DNA of 64,000 bases from Andrena cerasifolii. Taxonomy: Eukaryota; Arthropoda; Insecta; Hymenoptera; Andrenidae. Below are positions 34,679 through 46,861 of the stretch, one piece after another (position 1 is the stretch's first letter; each line of letters starts with the position of its first letter). The position numbers were made by a program, and so were the translations under genes. Where the stretch lies: the NCBI RefSeq assembly GCF_050908995.1, contig NC_135121.1, positions 2,046,001-2,110,000 on the forward strand. The letters run 5' to 3'. The notes below the pieces were generated by a model. It worked only from the letters and a program-made list of their open reading frames with translations, ran no database searches and had not been told where the DNA came from.

Positions 34679-37410
34679 TTATAGCTCAAAAGAGCTAAAC
34701 GCGCGCGCGCGCGCGCATGCACGAGCCAACTAATACAGGAATAAGGGAGACGATGCGAAGGGGCCGAAAAGAATTAGTTATGATTGAATTAGAATCGTGT
34801 AAACGCGTACACAGGAGGGTCGAAATGGGAAAGCAATTTTAGTCGATGGATAATATTTATTGAGAGTGTCGACGACCGACGAAGTCCGCATACATGTCCA
34901 TATCGATCCATCTCGACTCTCATTACCGAACCCTTACAGGCCGACTTAAATATTTACCGACTGAAACGTTTACTTCGTGGCCGATTTTAATGATAGCACT
35001 GGATAGGTTGCTCCGCGTACACGTGTGTTTTGGTAGCGACTCGCCCGTTTAATTATGCAACGATGGCTTAATGAACTTCATGTAATGGCGTCGCGTGGAT
35101 TATGTGGCTAAAACTGGAAAGATCGATTTCTTTGTTGCAGTCGAGATATTTGTCGAGAGATCAAACGGGAGACTCCAATGAAGTTTACAACGAACACTTT
35201 TCGTGTGGTAACATTATGCCATTCGTGCGATTAAAAAGGTTTTGTGCAGCTTTATAGGTTACGTTAAACACGACGTTGATCGCAAAAGTTCGTAATCAAA
35301 ATATTGCACTGCTTCGCGTTATATCTTACAGTTAGTAACTGACAAAAATGTAAATGCATACTTCTAACCTTTTATATCGCTGTGCTTATTACAAGGCTTC
35401 GTTTCCTGTTTAAAAGAAACAAATATTGTCGCGACTAGATTTTTGGATTGACCGTCATCAAAAGCCTAACGTTCAGGCTAATTATTGTTTCATGTTTCCC
35501 AAGTTTTCCTATCAGACCAAAAGAAAAAGTAGGAGTCCGGGAGAGTTGAACCACCTTTTACTTGAAGGTCCACGAAATCTAGGGTATCAGATGCATCGAT
35601 TTTATATTTATGTCACAGTAAAGCCTTGTTATCAGACTATAATTTGAGGGTTATATCATTTCAATAAGTTAATAAATGTAAGTACTAAATTAAATTTTAT
35701 AAAAAATGAGATTTCACTCATCCCTCCCCGAGCGCTGGGAGATTTGACCATACTCTAGTAACTCGGGAACAAATGAAAAAAACAACGAGTTGCTTTAGTT
35801 TATAATAAGTAGCCACAAACTTTAGACATTACAATAATTATCTTATATACTTTAATTGAGCTTTTACTTTGTATTTTACTCCGAACACGAAGAAACACGT
35901 TTTCCTGACTCACAGCTAAAGCGGACTACCGATCGTCATTTTGTGACATGACATGGTAAAGGTAAAGAATTCGCACGCTATGGCTCGACAACCGCCCGCC
36001 TACCGGGAAATTTAGAACAGATATTTGAAGCGGCCTAACTTTCCCATATGGTCAAGTCTCCCGGGCTCCCCCTATGTGTGCGTGCATGCCGGTTACAATG
36101 TTCCTCTAATCGGAATTTTCTGTCCAAGTTGCGAGCTCACTCGCTCGAAGAAACAAGAAAGAACCAGCTATAAAAGTATCTACGATCGATTATTTGGTAG
36201 GTTGATGGAGTAAAAGTGGAAAAATGTTCAGTGATCATGGAATTCCTTGATACCCCTATCGTTTTGAATAAAGTAAGAGCATTTCCTCGTCTGTTGCTGT
36301 ACAAGACAACAATTTCGCTAAAAGTGAATACTAAGGATACAATTCTTTGCAATATGGGTACGTTACAGAAGGGACGAAAGTTTACCACCACTTGTTCCTA
36401 GATACCTGCTTCCAGTTCCCTGTCCTTCTTTCAATTGCAGTTCAATATTCTGTTGGAAACTTGACCATCAGTTACCGACCTTAGACGATCCTAAGAAAAT
36501 TATCCTCTCTATAAAACAGCGTTCTTCCAGCGCATTTCTCCTTCAAGATCGAACACTGATTAACGGATCGAACGACAGTGCAGGTACAGTAGCTGGAAAG
36601 TGTGTAGCGACGGCCGTAGGTATATCAAGCCTTAAACCATCAAGCGGCGCCACCGACTGATGTAGCGGCTTTGATTCACGCTTCGGGTCGTTATCTTCTC
36701 ACACTTCTGTTAACTCGTTTGTGCCGACGCGCTCCATTGATCTCGCGACCTTACTATAGCTCTTCCAGCTACTATAAACTGAGCAAGTCTGTGACCGCTT
36801 GGGAGGTGTCGAAAAGAAGGTTCGGAGAGAAAAGAATTCTGAAATGTTACTTAATCTAAATACAACTTTCAATGCTAATTTCTATTGCTAACAACTCGAA
36901 AGAGTGCTGCGAGGACTGTAAATTAAAAGACCACCCCGTGTGAATCAAAAGGGTGTCCTGTAGCTCTGTGACAACGCCAGGCCACAACTTATTCCTCATC
37001 CACCATATTCCCTGGATCTGGCACCAACGGATTTTCACCTTTCTGAATCAAACAGTTTAGACGGAAGAAACTTGAATTATTTCGCGGCCAAGAACACTGC
37101 AATAAGTTCCTTTTTTATCCGACTGCGGCACGCAAAGGAGGGTAAGTATTGCGTTTGTATACCCAGATGTTACGCTCTAGAACCTGTACGAATACACCGA
37201 TTTGGAGAAATGGGGTGTCTTTAGAATTGTCTTGACCTTCCAAATGTCCTACGATATATAATTTTCAAAATTGTGAGATAGAAATAAAAAAATGGGAAGG
37301 GCTTGCAATTAGTGACCTGGATGCGAGAAAAGTTATTTCCCTTAATGAACTAAATACGCTGCGGCCCTTGCCATACAATATTGTTATACATAACTAAAAA
37401 GTAAAAGATT
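34679..37410. other. no gene recognised; (CG)n and TATA-like words
   Basis: 2.7 kb of intron with little repeat content compared with the rest. A (GC)n run lies at 34700-34717. GCTATAAAAG at 36168 and TCTATAAAAC at 36508 look like TATA boxes but I could not attach exons to them. Near 35530 the phrase GGAGTCCGGGAGAGTTGAAC resembles a TA-element end without a clear partner. Confidence 0.45.
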
Positions 37411-38060
37411 CAAAATTTTTTTTTTAAAAAAAAACCTGACTGCTTAAAAATCGAACAAAAATGATAAAAAGATTTAAGATTTAATTTATTTATACATAGC
37501 ATATTATTTATCATAAATAGGATAATAATAAGACGACAATTTAAATTAACTCAATTGCTTGCAGTCGGAGGTCTTAAATCTTTCGATGTATTTACATTCG
37601 AGCATTTATTTCGAAATAAAAAATGACATATTGTCTTAATAAATTTTGTGTATCGCTGTTTGCCCTAATTAGATTTAGTGGGCTATTAACAACGCTAACA
37701 GTATTCCCCACACGGACAAAGAGAGAAACATAGGCATAAGGTACAAAACACGCTGAAGTTGAAATGTCAATATATAAGGATGAATTTGCATTGATGTTGT
37801 CCACCTCTTTTTGTTACCAGCTTGAAGCACTTTCTTTAGCCATTGCGGTACATGCTTGGGGTAGAAACGCATGGAAAGATTTAAGGCCTCCGAATACAGA
37901 CAATTGAGTTAATTTAAATTGTCACATTATTATCCTGTTTATGATAAATAATATACTATGTATAAATAAATGCAATCTTAACATGAAAATAAATTGTCTT
38001 GTTTTTGTCATTTTTGTTCGCTTTTTAAGCAGTCGGGTTTTTTTAAAAAATTTTAATTAT
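37411..38060. repeat. 650-bp foldback (CCTGACTGCTTAAAAA arms)
   Basis: ACCTGACTGCTTAAAAA on the left is mirrored by TTTTTAAGCAGTCGGGTTT on the right; ATTATTTATCATAAATAGGA and CAATTTAAATTAACTCAATTG are also mirrored. The central ~300 bp is unpaired. Confidence 0.9.
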
Positions 38061-38208
38061 TGATAAATCCGAAGATTTTTATAAAAGAGTCATGACACAA
38101 TTTCCACATGTATGGGAAACTGTCATAAATAATTATGGAAAATACATAATTTGAAGTAAGTAGGTATGTATAAGCTATTTTCAAAAATCGAATTTGTAGA
38201 GGACTCTA

Positions 38209-38562
38209 TTGGGTACTCTAGCGGCAGAACTTATGCCGCAACCTAATATTATGTTACTGCTATTCCCACCCCTCTATTGCACGTGGCCGATGCTCGACAG
38301 TGATAAAGCGGCATCCACACAGGTATGTGTGAGCCGACCACACGAAACATTGAAGATTGCCAACCTTGATCTAGCTAAAGCTAATTGTGTACCGTTAGGT
38401 AGGACACCGGAGTTAGAAGTTATGCCAAGTGAAGACAGGACCAACAGGCCACCGTTGGGATGCATGCTCATCCCAGTTTCCGTAGGTATTCCTCACTTTA
38501 CCTATACTGTACATATACTTTCAAGTTACTCTCCTACATTTCTTGGCATTTCTTATAAGTAG
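38209..38562 (+). other. uncharacterised 117-codon open frame
   Basis: The longest non-repetitive open frame in the window outside the LINE. It opens at a TTG, is rich in Pro, Leu and Ser, and contains ANCVPLGRTPELEVMPSEDR. The opposite strand is open for 65 codons over the same place (NSGVLPNGTQLALARSRLAI). I recognise no domain on either strand, and no start context or splice structure supports a gene. It may be chance or an unrecognised transposon or exon relic. Confidence 0.2.
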
Positions 38563-40693
38563 TTAACTAGTAGAGACAAAATCAACAGCTGTAAATGACG
38601 ACTTGTATTAAATAAGTCAAGAACGAAAAGAATGTTCGCATTACGATTGAAAATTCAAAGGTTCGTGTAATTACATTATCAAAGAAGGATATAACATCAG
38701 TATAACGAAAAACGACTGTGACCGTACCTAAGTATGTACAAAAAAGGAGGAACTACGATCCAATCCTAGCACAAAAAGAGATTGCAAGCTCAGATTTAAA
38801 TTTCATATCATTATTAAATGGTTTTATGTAAAAGAAATAACAAGAACTTATGTACCTATATGTACAAACGACCATAAAATTTCCAGTATCTGATTTTAGA
38901 CGTAAAAAAAATCATTGGGAGTACTACGCATGTTAGTAACGATGAGGTGTGTTATATCTCCCACAGGAATTATTTATGCCACCTGGTTTCATCATAAGAA
39001 ACTACGACAAAGTACGTACAACCTGCGCGTAATCAGTACCCACACTGAATTTACACTTATTTTTCCATTTGATTCTGCAGTGCTCTGTCCCTCGGCCCCA
39101 ACTTACGAGAAGCTACAATCCCATGTTGCCTATCACAAATTAATTGGCTCCATATCAATACTACACAGTACGATATTACACATGCAATTTAGCGCACATC
39201 AAAATAGGACACAGAATATAGTGCACATACAATTTAGAACACATGCAGTTTAACAGTGCACGACTGTAGAGCACGGTAAACATGCCCATCGGCAAGTGGT
39301 TCATCAACTGGGCCCTCGCCGATTTCGATGACCTTTACATGTCGTTAAGCTCGTCGTTCTAAACAACATTTCCCCTTAAATTTTTTGGCGGTCGGTCTTA
39401 GTTTCGGAGATGTTAATAAAACACTTTCGGCAGAATATATTGAAAGCTACCTCAGTTATATCAAATTAAAGATAATTGAATCACCAACAAATGTGTCTGA
39501 CAAAATTTTCAAATCGCTTCAGCAGATCGGGTGAAATCGATGGAAATATGTGAAAAAGGCATTTTTATCGACCGAAATTGTAATCGACAATTCATTTAAT
39601 CATCTGGGAAAAATCGAAATCGCAAAAATCGGCCGAGTTTCTCATTTCTTACGTTGAGTCTGCAGTTTTACGAAGAAAATAAGCTGCTACTGAAGGAAAT
39701 CTATTGATAAATACCGAAGCTAAAGACAATTGTGTGGAAACACTAAAATTTCATTTTTTCTCGGTTTTTGTGTTTTTTTGTTCTTCAATTATATTGTGTT
39801 ATTTCACTTTTAATTCATTCTGTATATTTTTTCAATTATTTTGTTAATACGTGTGTGTTTTAGATATAATAAAAATGCACTAAAAACTAAAAAATAATTC
39901 TTTTCGTGTACTACAATTTCGATGGTGTTTTTTCGCTTTAAATAAAATCGTGGAGCATCTTTAATAAAATCGTTTAACATACAATTTTTTTTTTTATATA
40001 TTTCTACTCGTAGTTCATTTTCTAATGTATGGCTTTCATTTTTTTCCAACAGGCGTAAATATGCCCCTGAAGATCCATTTCTTGTATTCTCACTTGAATT
40101 TTTTCCCGAAAAATCTTAGCGATGTAACTAAATAACGAACAGGGACAGAGATTCCATCAGAATATGAAGGGTATTGAGCGACGGTATGATGGATTTTGGG
40201 ATGAGACAATGATGGGAAATTATATTTGGTTCCGCATAAGGGAAACGAATCTCAAAACGAACAAAAGACAAAAAAGTAGCCAGAACTATTTCTAAAACAC
40301 GCATATAACTGAGATAAGAAGCCGCCGCCGAACAGCCCAAGTCTTCAGCTCGAAGAGTGATCGCGCCGATTCGGATAAACACGCTGCCCAAAGTTGTTCG
40401 AAGCCTTCGAATAAAAGTCGAATAAGCTACGGATAAAGATGAAAACCTTATTCGACGGTTCGAATAGACGTTCTTCGAATAAAAAAAATTATCTTTCGCC
40501 GTCGAATAAGTTCACTTCAAATTTTATTCATCCGTGGTGTTTGGAATATAGATAAATCGTGTTATTCGAAGCTTTGTATAACGGATAAACATATAGTAAC
40601 TTTTATTATATCCAGATATTATCTTTGCCCATCTCTGTAATCTCCAGCCGCTTCGCTGTGATTCATTCAAGCCTCCCTGACGACAAAATAATA
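38563..40693. other. no gene recognised; repeat fragment at 39865-40010
   Basis: Contains a fragment (about 39865-40010, AATGCACTAAAAACTAAAAA and TAAAATCGTTTAACATA) shared with the foldback at 44735-45001. From about 40385 to 40620 TTCGAATAA/TTATTCGA words recur, as in the 42720-42840 stretch. At 39271 GGTAAACATGCCC looks like a TA-element end without a partner. Confidence 0.5.
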
Positions 40694-40696
40694 ATA

Positions 40697-40740
40697 GGGG
40701 AAATGTGGCAACACCGCGATACGAATTTCAATACGTATCG
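40697..40740. repeat. single end of a TA-type element (GGGGAAATGTGGCAACACC)
   Basis: TA followed by GGGGAAATGTGGCAACACCG, the form of the left ends of the TA-flanked pogo-like families. I could not find a matching right end, so this is a fragment. Confidence 0.45.
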
Positions 40741-41922
40741 GCAAATATATATTTCCTACATTTATCGGTTAGCTTGGATTTGAACGAACCCTAGTAGTAT
40801 TTATTGTTGGCATTTTGATGGCCAACTAATTCCCAACTTGGGGATACTGTGGGCCAACCAGAAATGCTATAGTGCCTCTACGAGTTATAGTGACTTATAG
40901 TCGAATTAACGAAAGAAGGCACCTGGGCGGCCCGTAGGCCGGCGCGCGTGGCTCGTGGGAGACCCAATGCTTGCTCCGTACTTCGTGCGACGTTGCCACG
41001 TTGTGTAGCAGATCGGACGACTCTTTCTAACTTCAAGTGCAACTATGTTTCTCTCGCTCGCTCGATAAAACAGATTCCTTCATCTACACGTCACTCCGCG
41101 CCAAATCGATCACATTTTTAGAAACTTTGATCAGAATGCAATTTGTATTTTGTGAACACGCGAAATTATGGAAAGGTTTAAGTCATTGTTTAACAGGTTT
41201 TGAACTTGGTTACAAAATATAGAGTTAATGAAATTCTTCATCGGTTAATAACGGCTCATGCTGACGTTAATTTTCAAAATTCCATTCTCGAAAGCAGAAT
41301 ATTTCGTACGTGAAATTTGCAAAATAAAACTTTGGTTATAATTTTCAAAATTACAAAATTAATTTTTCAATATTAAAAAGAGTATTAAAATACCCCGCAC
41401 TTTCTAGATTAAAATAAAAAGAGAATAAATTCAATACGATAAAGAGTTTCCGAGATAAAAATTTACAAGTACAGCTCGGTTTCATTAAAATTGGCAAAAA
41501 TTGAACAAATTCAAAACCAGCAAAGTCATGACTAAAATCCCTTCGTATATAATATTTCAGTTTGAACAAAATCCCTGACATCGAGTGTAAAAAGTGAACG
41601 ACGCTAAAAAGAATAAGAATCCTATGAGCCTGTATTCCTCGACTTGTCCGCCATTCATTCTGCATGGCGCGTACCAATAAGATTCGACACTCTGTGAAAT
41701 CTCTATGGGAAGAACGTTGGGTTCCCCCTCTGGAAGAGGATAGCAATACACACCCCAAAAAGGACAACGATTATTCTAAGCCCACAGCTAAGTAGTCGAA
41801 AGTCATTGGCCAAGGCGTAGGGAGCCGCGTAGGGGAAGCACCAATCGCGAGCCTGGAGTAGCGGCAACGTCGCAAATTCTAGCCCCGGTCCCAAGGTGCC
41901 TTCTTTCGTTAATTCGACTATA

Positions 41923-42390
41923 GGTGTGAGGTACCCAGCGGGGCCTTAACCGATACCCTGCCGGGTACGGGCCGCTAAAGGTGCCCCCCCCCTAATACCT
42001 CTTGCAGAACTGTGTTTAGGGAAGACCAGGACAAAACCAGGGCCCTAAAGGGTAAAATAAGTTATTAATATAAAATAATTTATATTGCTACTGTTCTAAT
42101 GCAGTACATATACCTTACTGAAATGGATTTGTATTTAATATGTGCTGACAATGAGACAATTTTTAATAGTCAGTAGCAAAGCTTAATTGGTGTCTTTTAA
42201 TAATGATAAACAGTATCTTCAATTTCTGTTTTATTTTATTAAAATCGAAGTTGTAACACTTAATCCATAGGGCCCCGGTTTTGTCCTGACCCTCCCTAAA
42301 CACTATCCTGCTAGAGGTAGTAACGGGCCACGTTTAGAGGCTCATACCCAGCAGGATATCGGTGAAGACCTCGCTGAGGGACCCAACACC
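41923..42390. mobile_element. TA-flanked element (GGTGTGAGGTACCCAGCG ends) inserted in the 40868-42420 arm
   Basis: Ends GGTGTGAGGTACCCAGCGGG and complement of GGTGTTGGGTCCCTCAGCGA; TA at 41921-41922 and 42391-42392. Inverted ACCTCTTGCAGAACTGTGTT / AACACTATCCTGCTAGAGGT flank its own central insertion at 42019-42297. Confidence 0.88.
42019..42297. mobile_element. TA-flanked 279-bp MITE (GGGAAGACCAGGACAAAACC ends), third nesting level
   Basis: Ends GGGAAGACCAGGACAAAACC and complement of GGGAGGGTCAGGACAAAACC followed by GGGGCCCTA, TA at 42017-42018 and 42298-42299. It lies in the loop of the 41923-42390 element. No coding capacity. Confidence 0.9.
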
Positions 42391-42420
42391 TAAGTCACTA
42401 TAGCTCGTAGAGGCACTATA

Positions 42421-43545
42421 CTAGGGAATGCTGGTGCTACGTGGTTCGAATATACCATCACGCCTCTGAGGGAGTAGCCTTGAAGCCTCATTCTATCAGT
42501 TTTCGAGCTGTACGGTGCTTATTAGCGTTCAAACGCACCAGACCACCTTGCACGGATGTTTACTGAAGGCAACTATACCGGCAAAATTTTCCTCCGTGCC
42601 GATTCCAGGACGAAAGTTGGTTGAAACGGTTTGTTTACTACATCCTAGCTTGTGTGAGCGTACGCACACATTCAAGGTCCAGCGAGATGGCAGCCTTAAG
42701 AGACTTTATCTTTGTTTGTCGTACCGAATAAAACTAACCCAGATTTATTTTTATTTAAAACGCCACGGATGAATCAGTTTATTCGACGGGAATTCATCCG
42801 TCGGCCACAAATAATTTTTTTAATCGAAGGCCTTCATTCTTGAGGTCCCCCGAACCCCGAGCCGAGCGACATGGGTCACTATTTCAGGTGCATGTATTAA
42901 AATTTAGAGAAAAAAACGCTGACCTTGAAATCTTATAAATAAATGATTTTCGAAAAAAATCATCTGCCATTGCACGTGCCCTTCCAAGCAGTGCAACTTT
43001 GTCCTCTGGAGGTTTTCCATACTACCACTAATAACGGAGATATTTAGGTGTTTCCATTTAAATGCCACATTCTGTACAAGCTAAGCATAACCTGCGCGAA
43101 GAAAAAATGTAATACTTCTGAAAGTGGCAGAAAGTGGCAAATTTTCTTCTTGGATAATATTAAGGTCCGATGTTTACCTATTATAACCCCACAAAAATTT
43201 ACACTGGGAACTAACAACGTACCTATTCCTACACCCTACAAATTCCTAAGTAGAGCAGCGCATTGAAAGTGTTATCGCTCGTACCTATGCGGTATGAAAT
43301 CGCTAGACCAACATCAATTAGTGAGTTATGCTAATCTTTCAGTTAAACTGTCTCAGGAATAAACATGCAACACAGATACATGAAAATAATTATTGGAAAA
43401 AGATTACCGTTGACCTACGTTGAATAAATATAACAAATGCAGTGATAATAAACAGAATTGCGGATAGGTACAAAATTTATGCTCGTTTGACTTTCCAAGA
43501 CGAACAAACAGTTAGAAATAATTTCTTAACATCTTAATATCCTAA
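42421..43545. other. no gene recognised
   Basis: Non-coding. ATTCGACGG and CCACGGATGAA words near 42780 echo 40440-40540. ORF 42515-42772 shows no domain. Confidence 0.5.
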
Positions 43546-43716
43546 GGCCGCGTACAGAGTTGAGCACGAACGCGAATGAGGCAAGCCGAGGCAGGCCCGA
43601 AAGCCTCGGGCTGGACAAATTGAGATTTTTCGTTCTGTGCGGCCGAGGCAAGCCGAGGTAAGTTGAGGCAAGCTAAGGCAAACTGAGGAAATTTTTATGA
43701 CATCAGAGGATACATA

Positions 43717-44133
43717 CCGTAAACTGGGGAAACATTGGCAGCACGGGGTAACATTGGAATACCCCGGAATTACATTGTTTTACGTCAGATTAGTAAAACT
43801 TAACCTGTTAATGCTATTAATGCTATTAAGATGTAAACAATAAAATAAAATAAACAAATTTAAATGTCAATGTATCTTACTGACTTCAGATTAGTAAAAC
43901 TTAACCCGTTAATGCTATCTATATGATGTGTCAATGTTACCCCGGTACACTAATGTTTTTAACATGTATTAAAGAAGGAAAAGGACAACAATTTTATGCA
44001 TTTTTACACTTGTAGTACAATCACAAAAGATGCAATGTTATGATAGGATACTTAAAGCAAATGTAAACATGTTAATTTTTAAATTATATAACAAAATGTT
44101 CCAAAAACCTGCCCATGTTCCCCCAGTTTACGG
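43717..44133. mobile_element. TA-flanked MITE (CCGTAAACTGGGG ends)
   Basis: 417 bp with ends CCGTAAACTGGGGAAACATT and complement of CCGTAAACTGGGGGAACATG, TA at 43715-43716 and 44134-44135. Same terminal family as 21194-22121 but without transposase. Internal TTAGTAAAACTTAACC is directly repeated (43791, 43891). Confidence 0.93.
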
Positions 44134-44734
44134 TATTTTTATAACAACGTAAAGTAAAGAATAAATTTTTATGTAATTCATGGTGTTCATTGAAACGACT
44201 TCGAAAGTGTTAAAAGTAGAAGGAATGTTTAAGGGAGTCAGGGCAATTTTTTTCAAATTATGTGACTCCTCTTTCACGAAAAAAAATATGTAGGCTCTAC
44301 AAAACAGATGTTTCAATGTGCAATAAAAGACCAGAATTTATGATATTCTCTAGAAGCCAGGTATTTGAAATGAGCCACTCGCGTTCTTTTACGAAAACGA
44401 CAAAAAGCCCCTGCGTTCGGGACGCAAGCTAGTCGCACCACGATTACCGAAAATACTCCATTTATCGAGAAATGATACGTCATGTATGTACGAACAGTAA
44501 AACTAAAACTTTGCAGGCGTTCGTAGTATATCACCATCGAGATTTTAGTACAAGAAAATAATTATTTCTTAGTGACTGTGGCACTACAACGTTTAAGCAA
44601 ACTGTTAAACTGTATACAGCAATAAACGATATTTGTAAAGAAGTCTGAGCTGTGAAATGTAAATCCACAAACACTAAGAACTAGAAAATAAAAAATATAT
44701 AAAAAAATGTAATGCTTTACGTTTTTTTTTTTAA

Positions 44735-45001
44735 ATGCAGTCAAAACTAAATTAAAATGCACTAAAAACTAAAAAATAATTATTTTCTTGTACTACACTT
44801 TTGATTGTGTTAAAATCACTTTAAATAAAATCGTGGGACACGATATTTCATAACAGGAATGACTAATACCTCAACTTCTGGTTGCACATGGTGTCCCACA
44901 ATTTTATTTAAAGTGATATTAACACCATAAAAAAATAGTACAAGAAAAGAATTATTTTTTAGTTTTTAGTGCCTTTTAATTTAGTCTTTACTGCATTTTT
45001 A
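44735..45001. repeat. 267-bp foldback (GCACTAAAAACTAAAAAATA arms)
   Basis: AATGCAGTCAAAACTAAATT and CTAAAAACTAAAAAATAATT on the left are mirrored on the right, as are TCACTTTAAATAAAATCGTG and its complement. A partial copy is at 39865-40010. Confidence 0.88.
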
Positions 45002-45151
45002 ATAAAATTGTTTAACATAAATTTCTTTTATATATTTTATATAGATTACAACGCAGTAGTAAAGAAACTATGCGGTCCCACTTAAAATTCGTATTTCTAA
45101 AAAAAAATCACAAATAAACATGTATAGAAGGAGGCTCGTCTTTCCCTAGCT

Positions 45152-45401
45152 GTCGCCGCATGCCTCGGGCCGATCCAAAGTTGTCGGATCCTGTGATGCC
45201 AGATCGGGGACGGGTTCCCTCGAGAATTTCCCCCACCTCGCGCACACTACGCCGGAGCTGCGTGTCCGTGAGTTGGACTCTGAAGCGCCGAGCTCACGGA
45301 CACGCTGCTCCGGCGTAGTATGCGCGAGGTGGGGGAAATTCTCGAGGGAACCCGTCCCCGATCTGGCATCACAGGTCGGATCGGCCCGAGGCATGCGGCA
45401 A
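45152..45401. repeat. GC-rich hairpin, ~100-bp arms
   Basis: CTGTGATGCCAGATCGGGGA and CTCGAGAATTTCCCCCACCT with GCGTGTCCGTGAG are mirrored on the other side of a ~25-bp loop near 45285. The outer CCGCATGCCTCGGGCCGATC is also mirrored, with a short insertion in the left arm. The 166-codon minus-strand frame here (45146-45646) and the opposite frame are artefacts of a stop-poor palindrome. Just downstream, GCGGCGAACGGCCCGAGGCA recurs about three times (45475-45535). Confidence 0.92.
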
Positions 45402-45612
45402 GTGGCGCCGCGGCACGTCCTGCCTCGGAACGACACCCGCATTGAGCACAAGTTAATTTTTTTCGACCGATAGCGTGCGGCGAACGGCCCGAGGCAGCGG
45501 CGAACGGCCCGAGGCATGCGGCGAACGGCCCCGAGCAATTCACCGACGTGCAACACTTGCATACGCATTCTGCCTCGGTTTGCCCCATTCGCGTTTCTTA
45601 ACTCGGCGGGAG

Positions 45613-46050
45613 GCGCTACTGGGTGAAATTTACCACAGAGGCACAAGTTGCGAAAATATATTTTTTCTCGCGCAATCCTGTGCCGTGCCGTTCTAGGTAC
45701 CTTTCGGCGGGGGAATAACCGACCAAGTGCAATAAAAGACCAAAACCTTTCACTAACCCTACGTAAACTGACGATTCTAAGTATGTACGTACTTTAGAAA
45801 AATTCTGAGTATTGTTTTGAAAAAGTTTTTACGAATTGTTTTCTATGCGTTCGTTGATAAGTTCATAGCACCTACTTTTGACATCGATCTCAATTTGATA
45901 TTGTTACTGAATCAAGAAGACTAATTTTTCTTACTCGATTTTATAACCAAGTAAAAATTAAGAAGACTGAGTTTTTGTTACAATTTTTTAAAGAACTTTA
46001 ATAAAAATTTTCAGATACCTCTTAAATCTTGGTTGCTTCTTGAAACACTG
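45613..46050. other. no feature recognised
   Basis: AT-rich spacer between two transposons. Confidence 0.5.
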
Positions 46051-46052
46051 TA

Positions 46053-46859
46053 GGGGGAACCTGTCCAAAACCGTACACTGGGGCAAAACCGTATACCATA
46101 CTTATTTCTGAAAACAAATGAACGATGCCCACGCGCGTTTGCCAATTGTTTTCCGCCATATTGAACTGTTAGTCAACAGATCCTCGTGGCGAAATACATT
46201 CGCTCCAGCGAATTACTAAATTTATTATATTTCTACGTGCTGTATCTTATTTTCGACTGTACTTCAAGTGGACTATGTAGTGTTCTGGTAATTAGAAGGT
46301 AAGTTACATGAAGATATCTATTGACAGTATCTATTTCTATTATATTTTGATGATGGTGGCCGATTTATGTCATTTTCATATTTAGCTGCAACCAAAAGTG
46401 TGGGTTCTTACGCCTTGGGGTAAAGCCGTACACCGACCGAAGGTTCGTAAACTAGTGTTCCATTTTTGTTTAAAGGTGTCAGCAGGTTGCCACGTAATTA
46501 TAAAAGAAACACTATCAGACAAGCAATTAAACCTACAGAAAATAAAGCTAAAACTAATTTTTGTGTATATTGTCGCGAAGAATATGGCCTGAGCCGCTTG
46601 GATCAAAGTTGGGTCCAATGTACAAGGTGTGGTGGATGGGCACACGAAGGTTGCACCAGCTGGGGATCCGAAGAAAAAGAAGAGGTTTTGTTTTACTGTT
46701 CAATGAAGTACACTATTTAACCATTTCAATTTTATTTTTGTTCTTTTGTATTATTTATGAAACCCTTCAATAAATACCGTTGTCATTGCCCAATTTGTTT
46801 TATTATTTAAAAAGTTATGGACCTAGAACCTTAAGTATAGGTTCTGGACACATTTCCCC
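46053..46859 (+). mobile_element. TA-flanked pogo-like element (GGGGGAACCTGTCC ends) carrying a PHD-like scrap
   Basis: 807 bp with ends GGGGGAACCTGTCCAAAACC and complement of GGGGAAATGTGTCCAGAACC, TA at 46051-46052 and 46860-46861. GGGGCAAAACCGTATACC and GGGGTAAAGCCGTACACC recur inside. The right ~180 bp plus about 20 bp outside recur at 51858-52067. Confidence 0.88.
46466..46720 (+). pseudogene. C-terminal fragment of pogo-like transposase with PHD-like finger
   Basis: The frame reads a basic region (RLPRNYKRNTIRQ), then CVYCREEYG, SWVQCTRCGGWAHEGC and a degenerate end FYCSMKYTI before the stop. The pattern C-x2-C ... W-x-Q-C-x2-C-x2-W-A-H-E-x-C is a PHD-like zinc finger. The last C-x2-C pair is broken (only one Cys). 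The fragment lies in the TA-flanked element 46053-46859. Confidence 0.7.
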
Positions 46860-46861
46860 TA

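Larger units (their letters stand above)
40868..42420. mobile_element. 1.55-kb element (TATAGTGCCTCTACGAG ends) with nested insertions
   Basis: Left arm TATAGTGCCTCTACGAGTTA ... CGAATTAACGAAAGAAGGCACC; right arm GGTGCCTTCTTTCGTTAATTCG ... CTCGTAGAGGCACTATA. The right arm is split by a TA-flanked element at 41923-42390. Joining across that insertion at its TA restores CGACTATAAGTCACT, exactly as in the left arm. Confidence 0.9.
43546..45612. mobile_element. GAGGCAAGCC-repeat element with nested insertions
   Basis: Left end AGGCCGCGTACAGAGTTGAG, then AACGCGAATGAGGCAAGCCGAGGCAG; right end CTGCCTCGGTTTGCCCCATTCGCGTTTCTTAACTCGGCGG in complement. Repeated GAGGCAAGC(C/T) motifs lie inside the left end. 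It encloses a TA-flanked MITE (43717-44133), a foldback (44735-45001) and a GC-rich palindrome (45152-45401). Boundaries are approximate. Confidence 0.75.

Noticed and set aside
45146..45646. 166-codon minus-strand ORF rich in Arg, Ala and Pro
   Set aside because: It runs through a GC-rich palindrome and reads the same arm on both strands; no domain and stop-poor by composition.
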